Assembly (NCBI RefSeq): GCF_052857255.1 | Contig: NC_135507.1 | Location: 74,462,020-74,526,019, forward strand | Reading direction: 5' to 3' | Source: Amblyomma americanum | Taxonomy: Eukaryota > Arthropoda > Arachnida > Ixodida > Ixodidae | Length of the DNA stretch: 64,000 nt | In this document: piece by piece, positions 36,947-51,900 of the stretch | How the letters are laid out: each line of letters begins with the position of its first letter | How positions within the stretch are numbered: the stretch's first letter is position 1 | Position numbers and translations under genes: made by a program | Notes under the pieces: model-generated | Seen by the model: the letters and a program-made list of their open reading frames with translations, nothing else | Told to the model about the DNA's origin: nothing | Database searches by the model: none

Positions 36947-39900
36947 ATTCCTTACAGACTCTCAAAATAGTTGGAAAGTGTAATCTAAAACACCGGGGCT
37001 CAAGACATCAACAACATAGGGGTTTTGGAATCCTTATGATGCACATGACAAAATAAATGCTGGAAAAAAAAAAAGGACCTTAGTAATGGTGACAGTATCT
37101 GTCAGCCGGAAAATGGCGAAAGACGTGCTTTTTGCTCAGTTTCATGAAATAGTTTTGCTCTGTTTGCTAGCTCACTTAAAAATTGCTCTATTTGCAAGAT
37201 GAAATATATTAAATTTGCCTGAAATGATCAAAGAAGAAATGGTTGAAGAATAGAACCCACTCTGAGAAAAAGATGTGAATTGGAATGTTCACAGTTGTGC
37301 ACAAAGTGCCGTAAAGGAGATGGAGTGGATGCTAACACAATTATGATTAAATAAACCACTAATTATAATTGTGTTAACATTCACTCCATCCTGTGGATCT
37401 TCTTATTCCATCATTCTCAGCTGCCCATAAAGTGCTTGCCATTGAAAATTGGCGCAAAAAAAAAAAAAAATGGGGGCACCTGTAGTGGGCGTAGTCAGGC
37501 TGATGATGACGACGGCGATGTAGTGGTGAAACAAACAAACAAATAAATGATGAGTTCACCTGGCACAGAGTGCAGCAATGACCATGGAATCCAGGCCGCC
37601 AGAGAAGAGCACCGCCACAGACGCGTGGTTGCACTCTGGAACATCGGCCGGGCCGGAGCGGTGCTTGGGTGTGCACAGGTGGCAGACCATGCTGTGATTG
37701 GCGAGGCGGCGCCGAACTGCTTCCACCAACACCCTGTCCAGGTCGGCCACGGCACTGGCTATTTCCGTGTGTTCACTCAAGACCTAGATAAGGAAAACAG
37801 GAAGGAAGAAAGAAAACTCTTCATATAAGACTCATCATCATCAGCTTTACTACGTGCACAGCAGGACAAAGGCCTCTCCCATATCACTCCAATTAACCTC
37901 GTCCTGTGCGAGCAGAGGCCACATAATCCCTGCCAACTTCACAATCTCATCCGCCCGCCTAACTTACTGCCACCCTCTGCTATGCTTGCCTTTTCTTGGA
38001 ATCCAGTCCGTTACCCTTGAGGACCATCGGTTATCTTGCCTTCGCATTACATGCCCTGCCCAAGCCCATTTCATGCTCTTATTTCAACTAAGGTGTCATT
38101 AACCCGTGTCTGATCCCTGACCTACTCTGCCCTCTTCCTTTCACCTAACCTTACACCTATCATTTTTCTGTCCATATCTCGCTGCATTTTATTGAATTTA
38201 AACTGAACCCTTAAAAGTAGTTTGTCACAAGAAGAATAAAGAACTGCCTTAACGAGCGGAACTCTGCACGTTTTTTTTTTAACATTGAAAGTTTACAACT
38301 GCTCAATATTCTTATGAACCATTTTCTGAGATGCCGAGATAAGAATTTTAAAACAAAGAAAAACTGAGTGGACACCTCCCTCTTAAGGGCATGACACGAC
38401 AGTGTTAATGGGTCTCTTAAGTGGCCTGGGGTCCGTTTTGTGTATCCCTTCACAGATGAGGTCACTCTTTATTTAACATTCTTTGATCCCTGGGAGTCCT
38501 CATACTGCTCCTGGCACAGTGGTGCAGCAGTTAATCAATGTACCACAGCCCCCTGCAGGTGGCTGGTTCAAGCACTGCCACCAGTGGAACTTGTGAAACC
38601 CAGGTTGCTCTTTCTGTGCAACTTCAGGTGACCAATCATTTATTTTCCTGCCACCTGCCGTGGTGGGTAGGTCGTGATGCTGTAACAAGGTCACATGACC
38701 TAGGTAGCAGGTGCGCCACCTGTTTTGTCGCTCACAGCACCTATGCTAGATTTTCTGTAGAATGGGAGCCTTACGCTATCATGCTAAAACAGGACATTCA
38801 GTCAGCTCCATGATCAGAGTTTCATGTGGCATACCAAGGCGCTTTAAGAAAAATTCCGTATGCATATACTACATATACCTTTGACCCCCTTTGACAATGA
38901 AACCTTACAAAATATAAAAGATTGTTTCAGTGAAAGAAAATAGATGAAGACAACATTTTTAGAAACACTATGCATTGGGCCCATACAACGCATGCTTTGA
39001 CAAACAGTAGTCACACCGCCTCCATAGAAAAGCACTAGATATATGGCAAATTCTGACTCTTTTATGAGAAGCAAAACCTTATCCCCAAAAACAGTTTATT
39101 GGGAGGCTCTGTGATTAGTATGCATTTCTGCCAGGGAATACACTCTCTCTTCTCTGCTCCTCTTCATTCACTAGGGGAGTAGTTCCCAAATGGGAGTCTA
39201 AGAACCCTTCAGCATCTGCAAAGGCTTTCACTTCTTGAAGTCCTTGGCACCGTGGCACTGGCACATGAGCCAGCCCCTGTGACCACAATGCGGCTACGCA
39301 CAACAAGTGGCAAGCTGCAACCAGCCTGGACAAACAGACAGCATCCACAACAGCACAAGCACTGCATGCCCACTGCAGACAGCCCATCTGCACGTCGCTA
39401 GGAACAAATTCATTCTTTCCCTCTTCACATTTATTTTCCCATACTCTATGCTGCTGCCATTGCCACTAATGTGATAGGTGTCTCCACCTCCATACTGACA
39501 AGGACAGCTGAGACAGAAACTCAAAAAAACAAAACAGAGAAAAAGCAAACAGAATTGTTTCTTTTTCTGTAAATGCCAGCTTACATAAAATTTCGTTCAC
39601 TTAATTGTACCAGTTCTTAGCCTAAAAACATAGCAATGATACCCCCTCCCTCCCAAAGAAACTGTACAATCTCTCATCCCCTTAGCTGGCCCACGAGGCC
39701 TCGCTTAGGACCCCTCAATGGAGAAGCGCAGCATTAGGGCCCTAGTTCTCAATCGTGATTGCACGTCGAACCTACTGTGGGCCAGCAGAGGTGATGAGAT
39801 CTATGGCACAACTGGGAGGGTAGAAGCAGGACGGCTGCGCTTCAGGGCTAGGAAATGCAGCAACTGATTACACACGTAAGATGGCCTTGCTCTCCTATGA

Positions 39901-42900
39901 AAGAAAAATGCAAGTTCTTTCTTATACAGTGGCAGCTGCTATAACGCCTTGGCAAAGCGTCGTATCCCACCATATGTGTACCAGTCGTCTTATGTATACC
40001 TTCCTTTTTTCTAGCCCTTCATCTACTTGACTGGTTCCCCTTAAGTATATCTCCTAAAGGACTTGTACAGATTTAAGTTTTCGGTGGTTTTGTGTACTGC
40101 CTTTGCCTTCTTTGTTTTTCTGCAGAGCTTCTTTGGTTAATTTTACTTTCGTTTGTTAAAGGACACTGAGGAAGTTGGCCTGCATCGACAGGGTACCATG
40201 TTGTGATCACAAAGAGACCACTCGAATCGAAAATGGAGTTTCTACAAGTTAGATAAGACAAAAGAAAAACAAAACAAAAAAGAGAAAAATATAGGTGTTG
40301 CCGTCACCGGCGCTGATTTCTCAAGTAAAATGCATGTGTCGATGCCGATTTTTCGGCACGGATCCCAGAGGCAACGCTACACAGCCATTCCTTTCAAAAC
40401 AGTAAAAACCCGCCCTTTTCGGTAAGGACGTCACGAGTTGGAAACACCTAGCGGAAGCACCTTTTAAATACAAATTTCTTAGCTATAAGTGCATCTTTTG
40501 TTACCGAGCAAAAGTATGCATGGGCAGAAAGAGCCAGAGACTCAATTTATACTGAGAACAGCAACAGAGTGGTGTCGTCCTCAATGTACCTTTAAGTATG
40601 TTGCGTAATGCCATGGTTATCACCAGAGACTCGCAGCAAGGCAAGTAAATAAATTTATGTACCACTGCACGACAGCACCAACATGAGGTGTGATTCATAA
40701 GTTCAAATGCTTGGACTCCTTTCTGACTCCCTTTTTGAGGTGCGTAGGTTCCTAGCCAGGGCAAGGCTTGCATTCATGGCCAGAGCGTGGTATGACTGCC
40801 GAGAGTAGTGAACGAAAGAAAAAAGAACATCATACCTTGCGGAAGAAGAACCGCCCCAGAGCTGGCATGGGTGGCGGTCCAGTGCCCAGCTGCCTGTTCA
40901 GGGGGCTGCTCAGCCAGGGCTCCAAGGGACACACCAGGCTCTCGCGCAGGGCGGTGGGCTGCCACCCGTCTGGCTGAAAGAGGTCGCCTGCAGGCAGCCG
41001 GCTCCAGGGAAACAAGCTCACGGAGAGGCACCCCTGTGCCACGCTCTGTTTCAAGTCGAGGCAGTAGATGCCATTGGCTGGTAGCTCGGTCCAGTTCTGC
41101 ATCATAGAGAGGGTGTTGAGAACGGTGTTCACCCAACTATGTCCAGGACAAATGCCTCTCCCATACCCTGTCCTGTGCCAGCTGCAGCCACCTTATATCT
41201 GTAAACTTCCTAACCTCACCAGCCCACCAGGCTCTCTGTTGCCTCCAGCTACGTTTGCTGCCTTCCCTTGGAATCCACTTCGTCACCCGAAGGAACCATT
41301 AGTCACCTAGCTAGATGACTAATGAAAATCGTAACCCGTACAAATTGTTTATGAAACAATTCCCAATTGGTTCCCACTGGGACAAGTTTGATTCCCGGCT
41401 GGTTCACACTGCAGCCAAATGGTATCAGCTGGAACCAACTAGGAACTGTTTCATAAACCAGTTGGACTGGTTGAGGTTTTCACCAATTAAAAGGCCATGG
41501 CCATTTCCTTTCCTTGATCGCAGCTAGGATGTCATTAAGTCCTGTTAGTTCCCTGACCCACTCTGCTCTGTTCCTGTCTCTTAATGTCGTCCCTATTACC
41601 TTCCTTTCCATAGCTCATTGCGCTGTCCTCAGTATACGACGCTGACATCCATTCTAGTCAGTTTAGATTTTGCTGTACAGGGAGTTTTTCATTAAAATAT
41701 AGTGACTGGCTAGTTGGTTCTGCATACTGGAAAAATTGCAGCGCAGCAGTAACAAATACGAGACGAGAAGGACGCAAACACAAGCGCTGGCTTGTGAATG
41801 CGACAGTTTTTGGTCATGTCATACTACGATGCCAAATGATTAAATAGACAGGCTAAACAAAGTTTCTAATCACTGAATGCACAGAAAATCTTTCTTCAGG
41901 GAGTTGCAATGTGTAATCAAAAACCATCTACACTGCAAATCATACAGGTCTATTGGCAGCAGCAGCAGCATTAATGTCAAAGTTCTTTCCATGCTGTTAA
42001 AAAAAATAAGGCGAGGATTACGCTTGAGTAATCCCATTTTTGAGAGCAGCTGCTGCGGTACTCGAACCGTAGGCGACTGCATACGAAACACGCAGCACCG
42101 AAAGAAAGTGGCTCTGCGTTTAGACTTGGGCAGTGCGTACAGCGTTCCATCGATGAACCTCGCCTCGGGTGAATTTTCCAGCGCACACTAATTTGGCAAG
42201 CAACGCATATGTTACCAATTGTGCCATCCGTGAGTAGATGACGGCGCACGCTCCTCTGGAGCCGCGGGTCACTGCTGCACAACCTGCCGCCGTATTCACC
42301 TCCTCCGCTTGCCCACTCACGCTCTCTTCGCTATCATTTTGCTCGGTTACGCCAACGATGGTGAGGCACGCCACTCAACCCGTAAGTGGGCACCGAAGAG
42401 CTATCTTCTTAAAACTTCCTTATCACTTTAAACATGCCTATGGCAACATACCACACTAATACTGCATGGAAATTCTTCAGACTCTCTAAAGCTTTCTGGT
42501 TCAAGGCTTTTCAGGTGTCCAGGTTAGCAATGAATTGCTGCTAATTTGTAACCTAACTGAAATAACCACACCCCTCCTTGTGAGAGCCATCAGCCAAAAC
42601 CACTTCTCCAATTTCGAGCTTGCAAAATGTACGAGCTGTTTCAGCCTAGGCCCAATTCACACCAGACACCCTCGACACACTCATTTGACACTCCTGAGAA
42701 CAATTTAGACTAAGGCTATCCTAATATTTTCCGCCAAGCTTTTTAACACAAGCCGAACAGGGGTCTTAGCAAGAGTGTGAGGTGATGCAGCTTTAAACAC
42801 GAAGTACCATGATATTCAAGGTGCCAAAAATGAAGCTTTCAGTGATATCCAGTTCATCCGCATGCGCATCAAGAAATGTGGCATGTACTTATTACTGCAT

Positions 42901-45900
42901 TAAATCATCTGTACATCAAAACTCCACGTCTATGGACAAGAATTGCTGCTGCAATTTCAAGCTAAGCTTAGAGTTACCTTTGTAACTAAGCTAAGAAATG
43001 TGGATATGTCTGTCCAGAACATATGTATGTCTGCGTGCTACAGGTTATAAATTAACTTGCACCCTGTTTATAGATCCCACTGTACTTGCGCTTTCTCTGC
43101 ATTTCATGCGCTTTGATTATTACTGCCGGAACACACGCTCGTATCACTTAGTTATGCAAGATGAGATCCACAGCGCTCTGACGTTGTCATGATCATGTGT
43201 GGCATGTTCTACAATGCTCCAGATTGTTGTTGGTGTTTTGGGTGCAATAATCTCAAAAGATCCCTGCCACAGTTAAATGGAAGGCAGCGATGGTCATTCT
43301 GGTCTTACCTGACTGTTGAGCACACTTGCTGCCATTGCTGCTGCCGAGTTGTTTTCATGTTTGTGGGCACAAGGTGCCCAATAAACGATGCCTGTCATCA
43401 CCATCACGTTAAAATATACTCTGAAATGCGTTTGAGCAAAAAATGCTTCGGCCAGCATACCTCATCCAGCCTGGGAGCCACTGAAGAGGCAAGATTAAGG
43501 TTGGTCCCTTTTACTTGGTACAGCAGGCTTCGACGACCAAAGACATCACGTCCGAACCAAAGCTGCTTCTCATTCCTCTGTGGAAAAAGAAATAAACAGC
43601 AGTGCTAAACAGATGTGTTAGAGCCCTGTCCCCAGACTCCGAGATCTTCTTATAAGCTGAACACTGGCAGAAGGTGCCTCTGTTATACACTACTGCTTCT
43701 AAACGATTAAATACCTTGTCAGTTTTGGCTCATTCACTGGCAAAAGAAGTGAATTTTGGACACACTGTGAAAAAGAGAATGTGTAGTATCATCAGGATTA
43801 TCAGTGAACTCTATATTTGCCTTTTTTCATGTTTGTCAGAGTCATTTTCTAACAGCAGCACGTGAAATGAAAGCTGCACACCTGTCAGCTTGGTATATGT
43901 CACCGTTTTCGTGTTTTTAACACTGATGCTCCATGATTATGACGCTAGACGATAACTGAGTGATTACAGTTACGAAATTACAGTAACTGAGTGATTACAG
44001 TTATGAAATCATAGACCTCAGGCTATATACTAAAGGCAAGGATATTACCACCTACAACCTGCAGACATGCAGAGACCTGTAAAGACACAAAAAAAGACTG
44101 GAGAGGGCACTTAAGGTCCGCCTTAAGCGTATGACATGATAGCGTAGTGGGTTAGGCTTTCAATTCTGAGCAGTTTGACAACTTTGAACACATTTTTCAT
44201 TTTTTTTTCTATAGTTCCAATTAATTAATTAAACAATTACACCCTCTAAATTTTCCTAATTACCATTATAAATCATTGGCTTTTCATTCTGAGCATTTTG
44301 ACACCTCTGAACCCCCTTTTCCATTTTTAATTTAATTAATCAATTAATTAAATTGGTTTCATTAACTCGTCATCACCTATCACACACCAATCAATAATCA
44401 ATCACTAGAACCACAAATTACCATGATAATTTTTTTTCCATATCTCTATTATAGGCATCCGGTTCCCTGCCACAAGCTAGGCTCTAACTTAATTAGTAAG
44501 TTTATGCTGCCCGAAATGCTGAATCGTACGACACCACTTGGAACATTCTGCGGTAAACGGTTGGCATGCTATGATTTTTTTTTTACGCAGCCCCCGATTA
44601 TTCCGACATGCAATGCCGACTATGCCGATGGCTTTTCGCCGAACGAGCTGAATACGCTGTCGCGTAAAAGCCCTTCATCTCCTCAGTTTGAAAGGCAATA
44701 TAACTGAAGAATTTTCAGCATGTAACACAATAGGACGAGCGCTGCGCTTCCAACTGATACTTTTATGAAAAAAAAAAAAGCTTATCTTAGTCCTCGTCTT
44801 GTTTGCGCTGCAAAATTCTTCAATTATGTATCAACACCAACTGGCTCAAGCATCGATGCTTCTGAAAGACAGTGGTGGTGGCCACAATCTAAAGAAAATG
44901 TGAAGCAAAAGAATGCCGCACCTTAAAGTAGACAAATGCCCATGGTCCTTCGATGCATGATATGGTGTTGAGCAGCTCTGATTCAGAGGCACAGTGGGAC
45001 AGTTGGTGCAGGAGGTAGTTGGTGTCACACTCTTTGTCTGAAACCTGGAACAAATGAAGATGAAGGCACATGAAGTTTTTTTTTTTGTGATGTGCTTCTT
45101 AACACCTATCTTGTGAAACCGAAGGCTATGAATACTCTTGCAGCAAACAACTATGCAAGAGACTCAATCTGAGGCAAATGGCAATCACCGTTGCATATTG
45201 TAACTAAAACCTACCCCGTCCACCTGCACACCAGTGAGAATGTCATCAACTGGACGTTTGAGAATATACCCTGTGTAATTGCATGATACATGCGAGTTTG
45301 GCCCATGTGGGCAGCGCAGGAATAATAATAATAATAATAATTATTATTATTATTACAAGGGGAGGGGGGTACACAGTCATTGTCGTCAATTTTCTGACCC
45401 AAAAGGAGGTTGAAAAACCAAGGACCTTTTTTTTTACAAAACAAACAAACAACAAACAAAATGTCCCCACATGGGAAAGACAGTAATAGCAATTGTAATG
45501 AAGACTATTGATGCCGTTCATCATGAGAATGAACAGCAAGGGCTTTGAGCAGGTCAAAAAATTTTTACAACGTACGAACTGAAAAATGAAACATCTACAT
45601 GCTGAAATCACAATAATAAGGATTAAGAGATGCCACGACTTTTTTTATTACACTTATTTATTAGACTAAACTGGTAATCTTGTGAGGATGGCACTCGTAG
45701 AAATAACGTTTCACTTGAAACCGCCCGGTGTCACGCCCTGTTTCCTTTGCTTTCTGAGCTAACCCAACCCTGTCAGCAATGAGACGACTCCCCCAAAGGA
45801 GGCAAAATGTACACAAATCAGTCCACCTTGAGCCCTCCAAATATCTCTCCGTTCCAGGCCAGCAGGTTCCCCAGTTCATCCTTGGCCGGCTGCAGGGTCA

Positions 45901-48900
45901 GCTGGCGCCCTCTCAGGCCCAGCACCGTCGCCAGCAACGTGAACCGAGCTGCGCTGCCTACCTTCACCTCTTCCAGCTGGCATCCCTCGGGGCCCCGCCG
46001 CCTCAGCAGCTCAACTGTCTCGGCACTCTGCGAGACAGGCAAAGGTCACAAGTGAAGCAACCGCTGTCATCTAGACTAACACGTGCGAAGGGTGAGCTGT
46101 GTGTGGTTATTTCAACTGTCGCACTCAGTGGGCGCCTATACCATGCCATGAGGGAAGGGATGAAGGAGGGGGTAGAAGGAGGGTGAGAGAATGTCTCACT
46201 GTAATGGAGGACTCTGTATTAATTTCAACTACTTTGGATCTATACACTGAGACTGGGGAAACATCAAATTTTCAGTTCCTTGCAAAAATCAATTGTTTGA
46301 ATCTTCGTGGCTCTTTGAATGTTTGCTCAGTGGTTAAAGGCACATTTATTTTTACCCACCACTTAGTTCAAACTCGCAACGTCAATAACGGAAAGAACTT
46401 CGTGATTACTGCCGAGAAGCCGATAGTGGTGTGGCCTCAAGAGATCCACAATCAGAACAAAGCACTGACGTCACTGAAGTCAGTTAGTGAAAATGGCATG
46501 AGGGCGGCACTTGTATGGCATTTTTTTTAACCTTTTCTAGCTTACAAAAGCCTAATTTTCAGAGAAAGTAGCATCTTTGCTATAATCTAGCAAAGCGGTA
46601 ATCTATCGATACAAGCCAACTTCAATTCGTCCTCCCCACTGTCCCTTTAAGGTGCACTGTTGTCTCACGGCACGCAGGCGTTTCTGCATTTTACTTTTAT
46701 CAAAATGAGGACACTGCACCCAAGATTCAATATAAATGACCTCGTATTCAGAAGTTGAATGTGCTTTGACAAATCCATGTGCGAAACATTGAACAATTCA
46801 TCTGTAGCCGCAGTTGTTTTACATCCTCAAACAGAACTTTGAAAACTGAATTAAGACGTCAGGGCACTACCCTTAGTCATGTGAATGTACTTGGGCCCTA
46901 GCGTAAAGCTGCCTCAGCATTATGTGCAATGAAAGCCCAGTTAAAATTTCTTGGCAACAGGGACTCATACACACCCTGTGAAAATCTTGCACGTGCATTG
47001 CATCTGCACCATAGCCTTGTGTCAGCATATACTTCATTTCATCTTCATCAACCTCATCTAAGTAGACAGCCAGGTGGACTGCCAGGTTAACATCCCCAGT
47101 GACCAGAGTGCCATTTCCTCCACAAGGATGAGTGCAGCCATATCGTTACAAAGGAAACCTATACAGCTTTCGCAGAAGCTGTATAGCTGTTGCTGGCCGC
47201 GGCGGCGGCTGAGTGGTTATGGCGCTCGGCTGCTGGCCCGAAAGATGCGGGTTCAATCCCGGCTGCGGCGGTCGAATTTCGATGGAGGCGAAATTCTAGA
47301 GGCCCGTGTACTGTGCGATGTCAGTGCACGTTAAAGAACCCCAGGTGGTCGAAATTTCCGCAGCCCTTCACTATGGCATCCCTCATAGCCTGAGTCGCTT
47401 TGGGACGTTAAACGCTCATAAACCATAAACCGTATAGCTGTTGCCTGTAGTTGTTGCTCAGTTACATTTCGAGGCATTCATCAATTACCCTTCGAGTCGT
47501 TGATCAATTAGGCCTCATGCAGCCTTCTGCTTGACTTCTTGGTTAGTTCAGTTGGTAGAGTGACTGCCTTGGATCAGCAGTGGTCCCGGGTTCGAACTCC
47601 AGACCAGGACGAATTTTTCTTCAGCTCTGAAGCTTCTGTGAGAGCTATAATAGCTTTCCTTTGTAACCATGCAGCTCTGCTTGGGTGGATGCTAATGAGT
47701 TATTTATTTTGTATAACAGCAGGGCAAGATGCATTATAGAGGGGCATTGTGAAGAGGCATTATATTGCTCCCTTATTATATTTCTGAATTTGTAAAGCAA
47801 ACCAGGCATAAAAATCAACAACAGAAGCTCTGTGGCTATGCTGTACTAGTCTTGAGAATGAGACCATAGGTTCGCTGCCTGGTCACAAATGGCAGTACCG
47901 TTTATGTCATGCATCTAATTGCAAGAAGAAGAATGATTATGTGCAGAGACCTGAGTAGGTTGAACAACTTTGTGCAGGTGAAAAAAACTAGCAGCCCTCC
48001 ACTAAAAAGTGTCGATTAGGCCCCAGTGCTGCGTTGGGGTGCAAAAACATTTTCCTTCTATGCTATGTAAGAACTGTCAACGTGTCTGCGGAAATAAGAT
48101 AATAATGTTAGTCGTTTTTCAGACTGCAAGGACATACCTTTGATTCTGTAAATTTCACTTAGCATACTAACCAACCATTGCCAAATGACATCTCCTGCTT
48201 TGGAGTCATTAGGACTATTAGACCTTATGCAGCTTGGCTTGTGGCTCAGTGGTAGATAGGATAACTTTATTTAGCTCTAGCGCAAGTGCTTTTATGCGGT
48301 TCAGATGAGTCCATCTCCGCAACGGTCGGCTCTCCCTACTCCCGGGGCTCCGCTGGATGCTGCCGTCAGCTCAGTTCGCCGTATCAGACCGATCTGGTCA
48401 TCGCGGCAGTCGCTGGAGAGCGTACCCTTCCATTGCTCCGCATTCGGGTTTGGTATAATTGGAACGATGTCGACTTTTTGACATGCCCATGTTATGTGAT
48501 ATAGTTTAGATTTTTCATGGCTCTATGAACAATTGTGTTCGTAAAGTGTGGGGTGAATTTTACTTAGTGTGTTTAGGTTTGGATATTACCCCATTTGTAG
48601 TTGTCTCCATGTGACAGCCTCTTCTTTGGTTAAGGATTTGTGCAGTGGTGGGTACCGCATCCTGCTGCCTTTGTAGTTGTTTACTATGGCCGAATATTCC
48701 CAAGGTACTGCCAAGGATTCCTCAAAGTCGTTGACGTTGAATGCTTGGTAGTTAGTATATCCTCGAGCTACCCTGTCTGCCTCTTGGCTTTTTGCCACCC
48801 CCGTGTGCCCCCGTACCTAGATGATCTTATGTTTGATCGGCTTGTCTGGTTCTGCATCTGTTTATTGTGGCCTGAAGTCCACAGACCGGAGTATGTGGAG

Positions 48901-51900
48901 CGCTCTGTGACTGGCTCTGCCGCAAAGATAGTTGTGGCAGGCTGCTTGTGAGTAAGAATTGTCAGTGACGGCCCAATTCTATAGCCCTTCGCTGCTGCTA
49001 GACTGATGGCCACTTTTTCTACCTCGGCTATTGTGCGGCCTTGCAATGAGGCGCTGGTAATCTCGTGTAATTCCGAGTTGACTACAGTTACCACTGCATT
49101 GTGGATGTCTTGTCCCCTGGTCATGGCGTGTGTGGCATTGCCCACGTACACTGTTGTATGTATCCTGGGATGTGTATGTTTTCTGTAAACGGTCGGCCCT
49201 TGCCTCTCTGCGGTCTCTGTGGAGGTTAGGGTCCATGTTTCTTGGTATTGGTGCCACTCTGAGCGTGCTGCGGTACTCATCGGGGATCGTTTCGGTTCTC
49301 AATATTTCCCGAATTTGCTCGATGCAGCCCAGTTTTTTTAAGAGAACTCTGCCTGTGGGGGTCTGCTGCAGTCTGCGCATTTGGGCGACGTGCTGAGTTT
49401 CCCGTAGTTCTTCGAACGTGTTGTGCAGTCCCAAGGCTAAGAGCTTTTCAGTTGAGGTGTTACGGGGTAGTCGAAGCGCGGCTTTATACGCTTTGCGTAA
49501 AATTGCGTCCTCTTGTTGTATTTCACTCTTGATATGGTTGTAGTACAGGAGACTGTACGTTGCCCGGCTGACCACTAAGCCCTGGACCAGCTTGAGTGTG
49601 TCTTCTTCCCGCATGCCATGACGTCTGTGTGAGATGCGTATAATCATGCGGGCCACTTGGAGTGTAGATGCCTTCAGCGCAAGGGTATGAGTATAGCATT
49701 GATTTGACTGTATATCCACATCCCTAGGAGTCATATGAGTGTCTTCTCTGGTATTGGTTCTTCTTCGAGGCAGACTTTTAGTCAAAGCTCTTTACTGGTA
49801 GGGACTGTTCGGCTCTGTTTTCCTCTCCACACACGTAGGAGCTCAGATTTTTCGGCCGAGCATGGAAGCCCTTTTGCTTTGACATAGTTTTCCACACAGG
49901 TGGCCGCTTCTTTTAGCCTATCCTCTTTCTCGCCGAGTGAGCCAGTATTAGTTCATATGGTGATGTCGTCGGCATAAATGGCATGGTGTATGTCGTCGAT
50001 TTCTTTTAGCTGCTTCGTCAGTCCGATCATTGCCACGTTGAATAGTGTGGGTGCGATGACCGACCCTTGGGGTGTTCCCTTGCCCTCATCAAGCACTCCG
50101 ATCTTAAAGATCTGAACATTTGAAAGAACTTTGCTCTAAGGTTAATGAGTTGTGAAATTGGGATGTTTACCATGCGTGAAACATGATAAATTAACCTAGG
50201 GTCATTGCTTACTAGAGTTTGTAAAAACTTTATGACACAGTCTTAGTTCAACATGAACCTGTCAAGACTTATAAGTTAGAAACCAGAAATGCAGCGGTGC
50301 ACTAAAGTAGATTCGATAAATCAACTATAGGAATCCAGTTAAAGTGGAGCGAGACTTTGTTTTGTAAAAAAAAAAAAAATTAATTTAGATTCTGCAACTT
50401 TCTTATAAGAGCATTTGTTTAGGTTTCAGAAATACATATTACTTTTGGGTGTTCGAGACTTGAAAAATGTTTTTGATCATTTTTTGTGGTGTTGTAGTGA
50501 CATTGAGTGGAAAGGTGGGAGTTTTCAGAGGCATTATTTACAATTTTCTCACTTGTAAAAAAAGACTTTTAGATCTGATGACTTTCTGACAAAGAATTTC
50601 TTTGGCTTTCAAAAAATAAATTACGCTGGAGTACTCGTGCTTTTAAAACCACCTTTTTCATCCTTTTTTCATGGTCATGTCAAGTGGAAAGGTGGGAGCT
50701 TTCAGAGGCTTTATCTAAATTTTTCTCAGAACAGCTTCGATTTGACCTAGGGGGGATTACCGTCCCAAAGCGACTGAGGCTATGAGGGACGCTTTAGTGA
50801 AGGGCTCCGGAAATTTCAACCACCTGGGGTTCTTTAACTTGCACTGACATTGCACAGTACATGGGCTTCTAGAATTTCGCCTCCATCGAAATTCGATCGC
50901 CGCTGCCGGGTTCGAACCCACGTTTTTCGGGTCAGTAGCTGAGTGCCATAAGCACTGAGTCACCGCGGCTATTTCTCAGAACAGCATTTTTGGAGGTTTA
51001 TGCATCTTTTCCTATGGAACAATAACGTGTAAACAAACAAATTTTTCAACAGATTTCTATAAATTCCTTTTACGTGACTGGGACTAGAATGAATAGCCTA
51101 AGTCAGTTTGTATTTTTGTGACTAAAAAAAAAACATTCATAGGTGGCAATTTTAGAGCACCGAGAAAGAAAAAAGCATATTAAATGTAATTTTTGCTTAA
51201 TGTGCATGGTTGTGTAGCATAACCGTGTCTGCTCTTGTACAAAATTTCAGGACTCCTCATCCAGAGGATTAAAAAAAATGCATCAGTGGGAAAATAAAAA
51301 AGCAAAAATAAACAACACTATACACAACTTTCGTCTAGTTTGGAGTTCTAATGTAAGCTGTGCACATTTAGAGGACTGCTCTTAAACTTCATAACCATAG
51401 CTTTTACTGTGGCTACTCTGCAGCTAACCTTTGAAAACCATTTTCAAAGTCTCGGCCCAGCTTAAGCAAGAATAATTGCTTCCAACTGTTTTCTTCTATT
51501 TGGGACTAGAACGGTGTGATGTAATGTTTCAACTGTTCATTAGAAATTTTTGTCATGCTCAATGAATGGTTAAAACTTCTACCACCACTGTGCGAATGCC
51601 AGCGTAAGCTACCTGTAACGTCAGAACAGCTTTCCATGACCTCAAGCTGAGGTTGCTTCAAACTACGGATAAGATTAGCTATGTGATGCAATGTTTCATG
51701 TGTTCATTAGGATTTTTCGTCATGCTCAATGAATGGTTAAAACTTCTACCACCACAGTGCGAATGCCAGCGCAAGCTACCTGTAGCGTCAGAACAGCTTT
51801 CCATGACCTCAAGCTAAGGTTGATGCAAACTACGGATAAGATTAGCTGGGGCGACCTTCTGTACATACAGAAACATTTTGTTAAAAAAATTGGCTGTGGT

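Noticed and set aside
42238..42400. Possible first exon (ATGGTGAGGCACGCC... followed by CCCGTAAGTG)
   Set aside because: It has a plausible donor but encodes only eight codons, and no in-phase downstream plus-strand exon was found.
47537..47610. tRNA gene
   Set aside because: A and B boxes are present, but the acceptor stem does not pair and the anticodon loop is wrong; it fits a SINE head.
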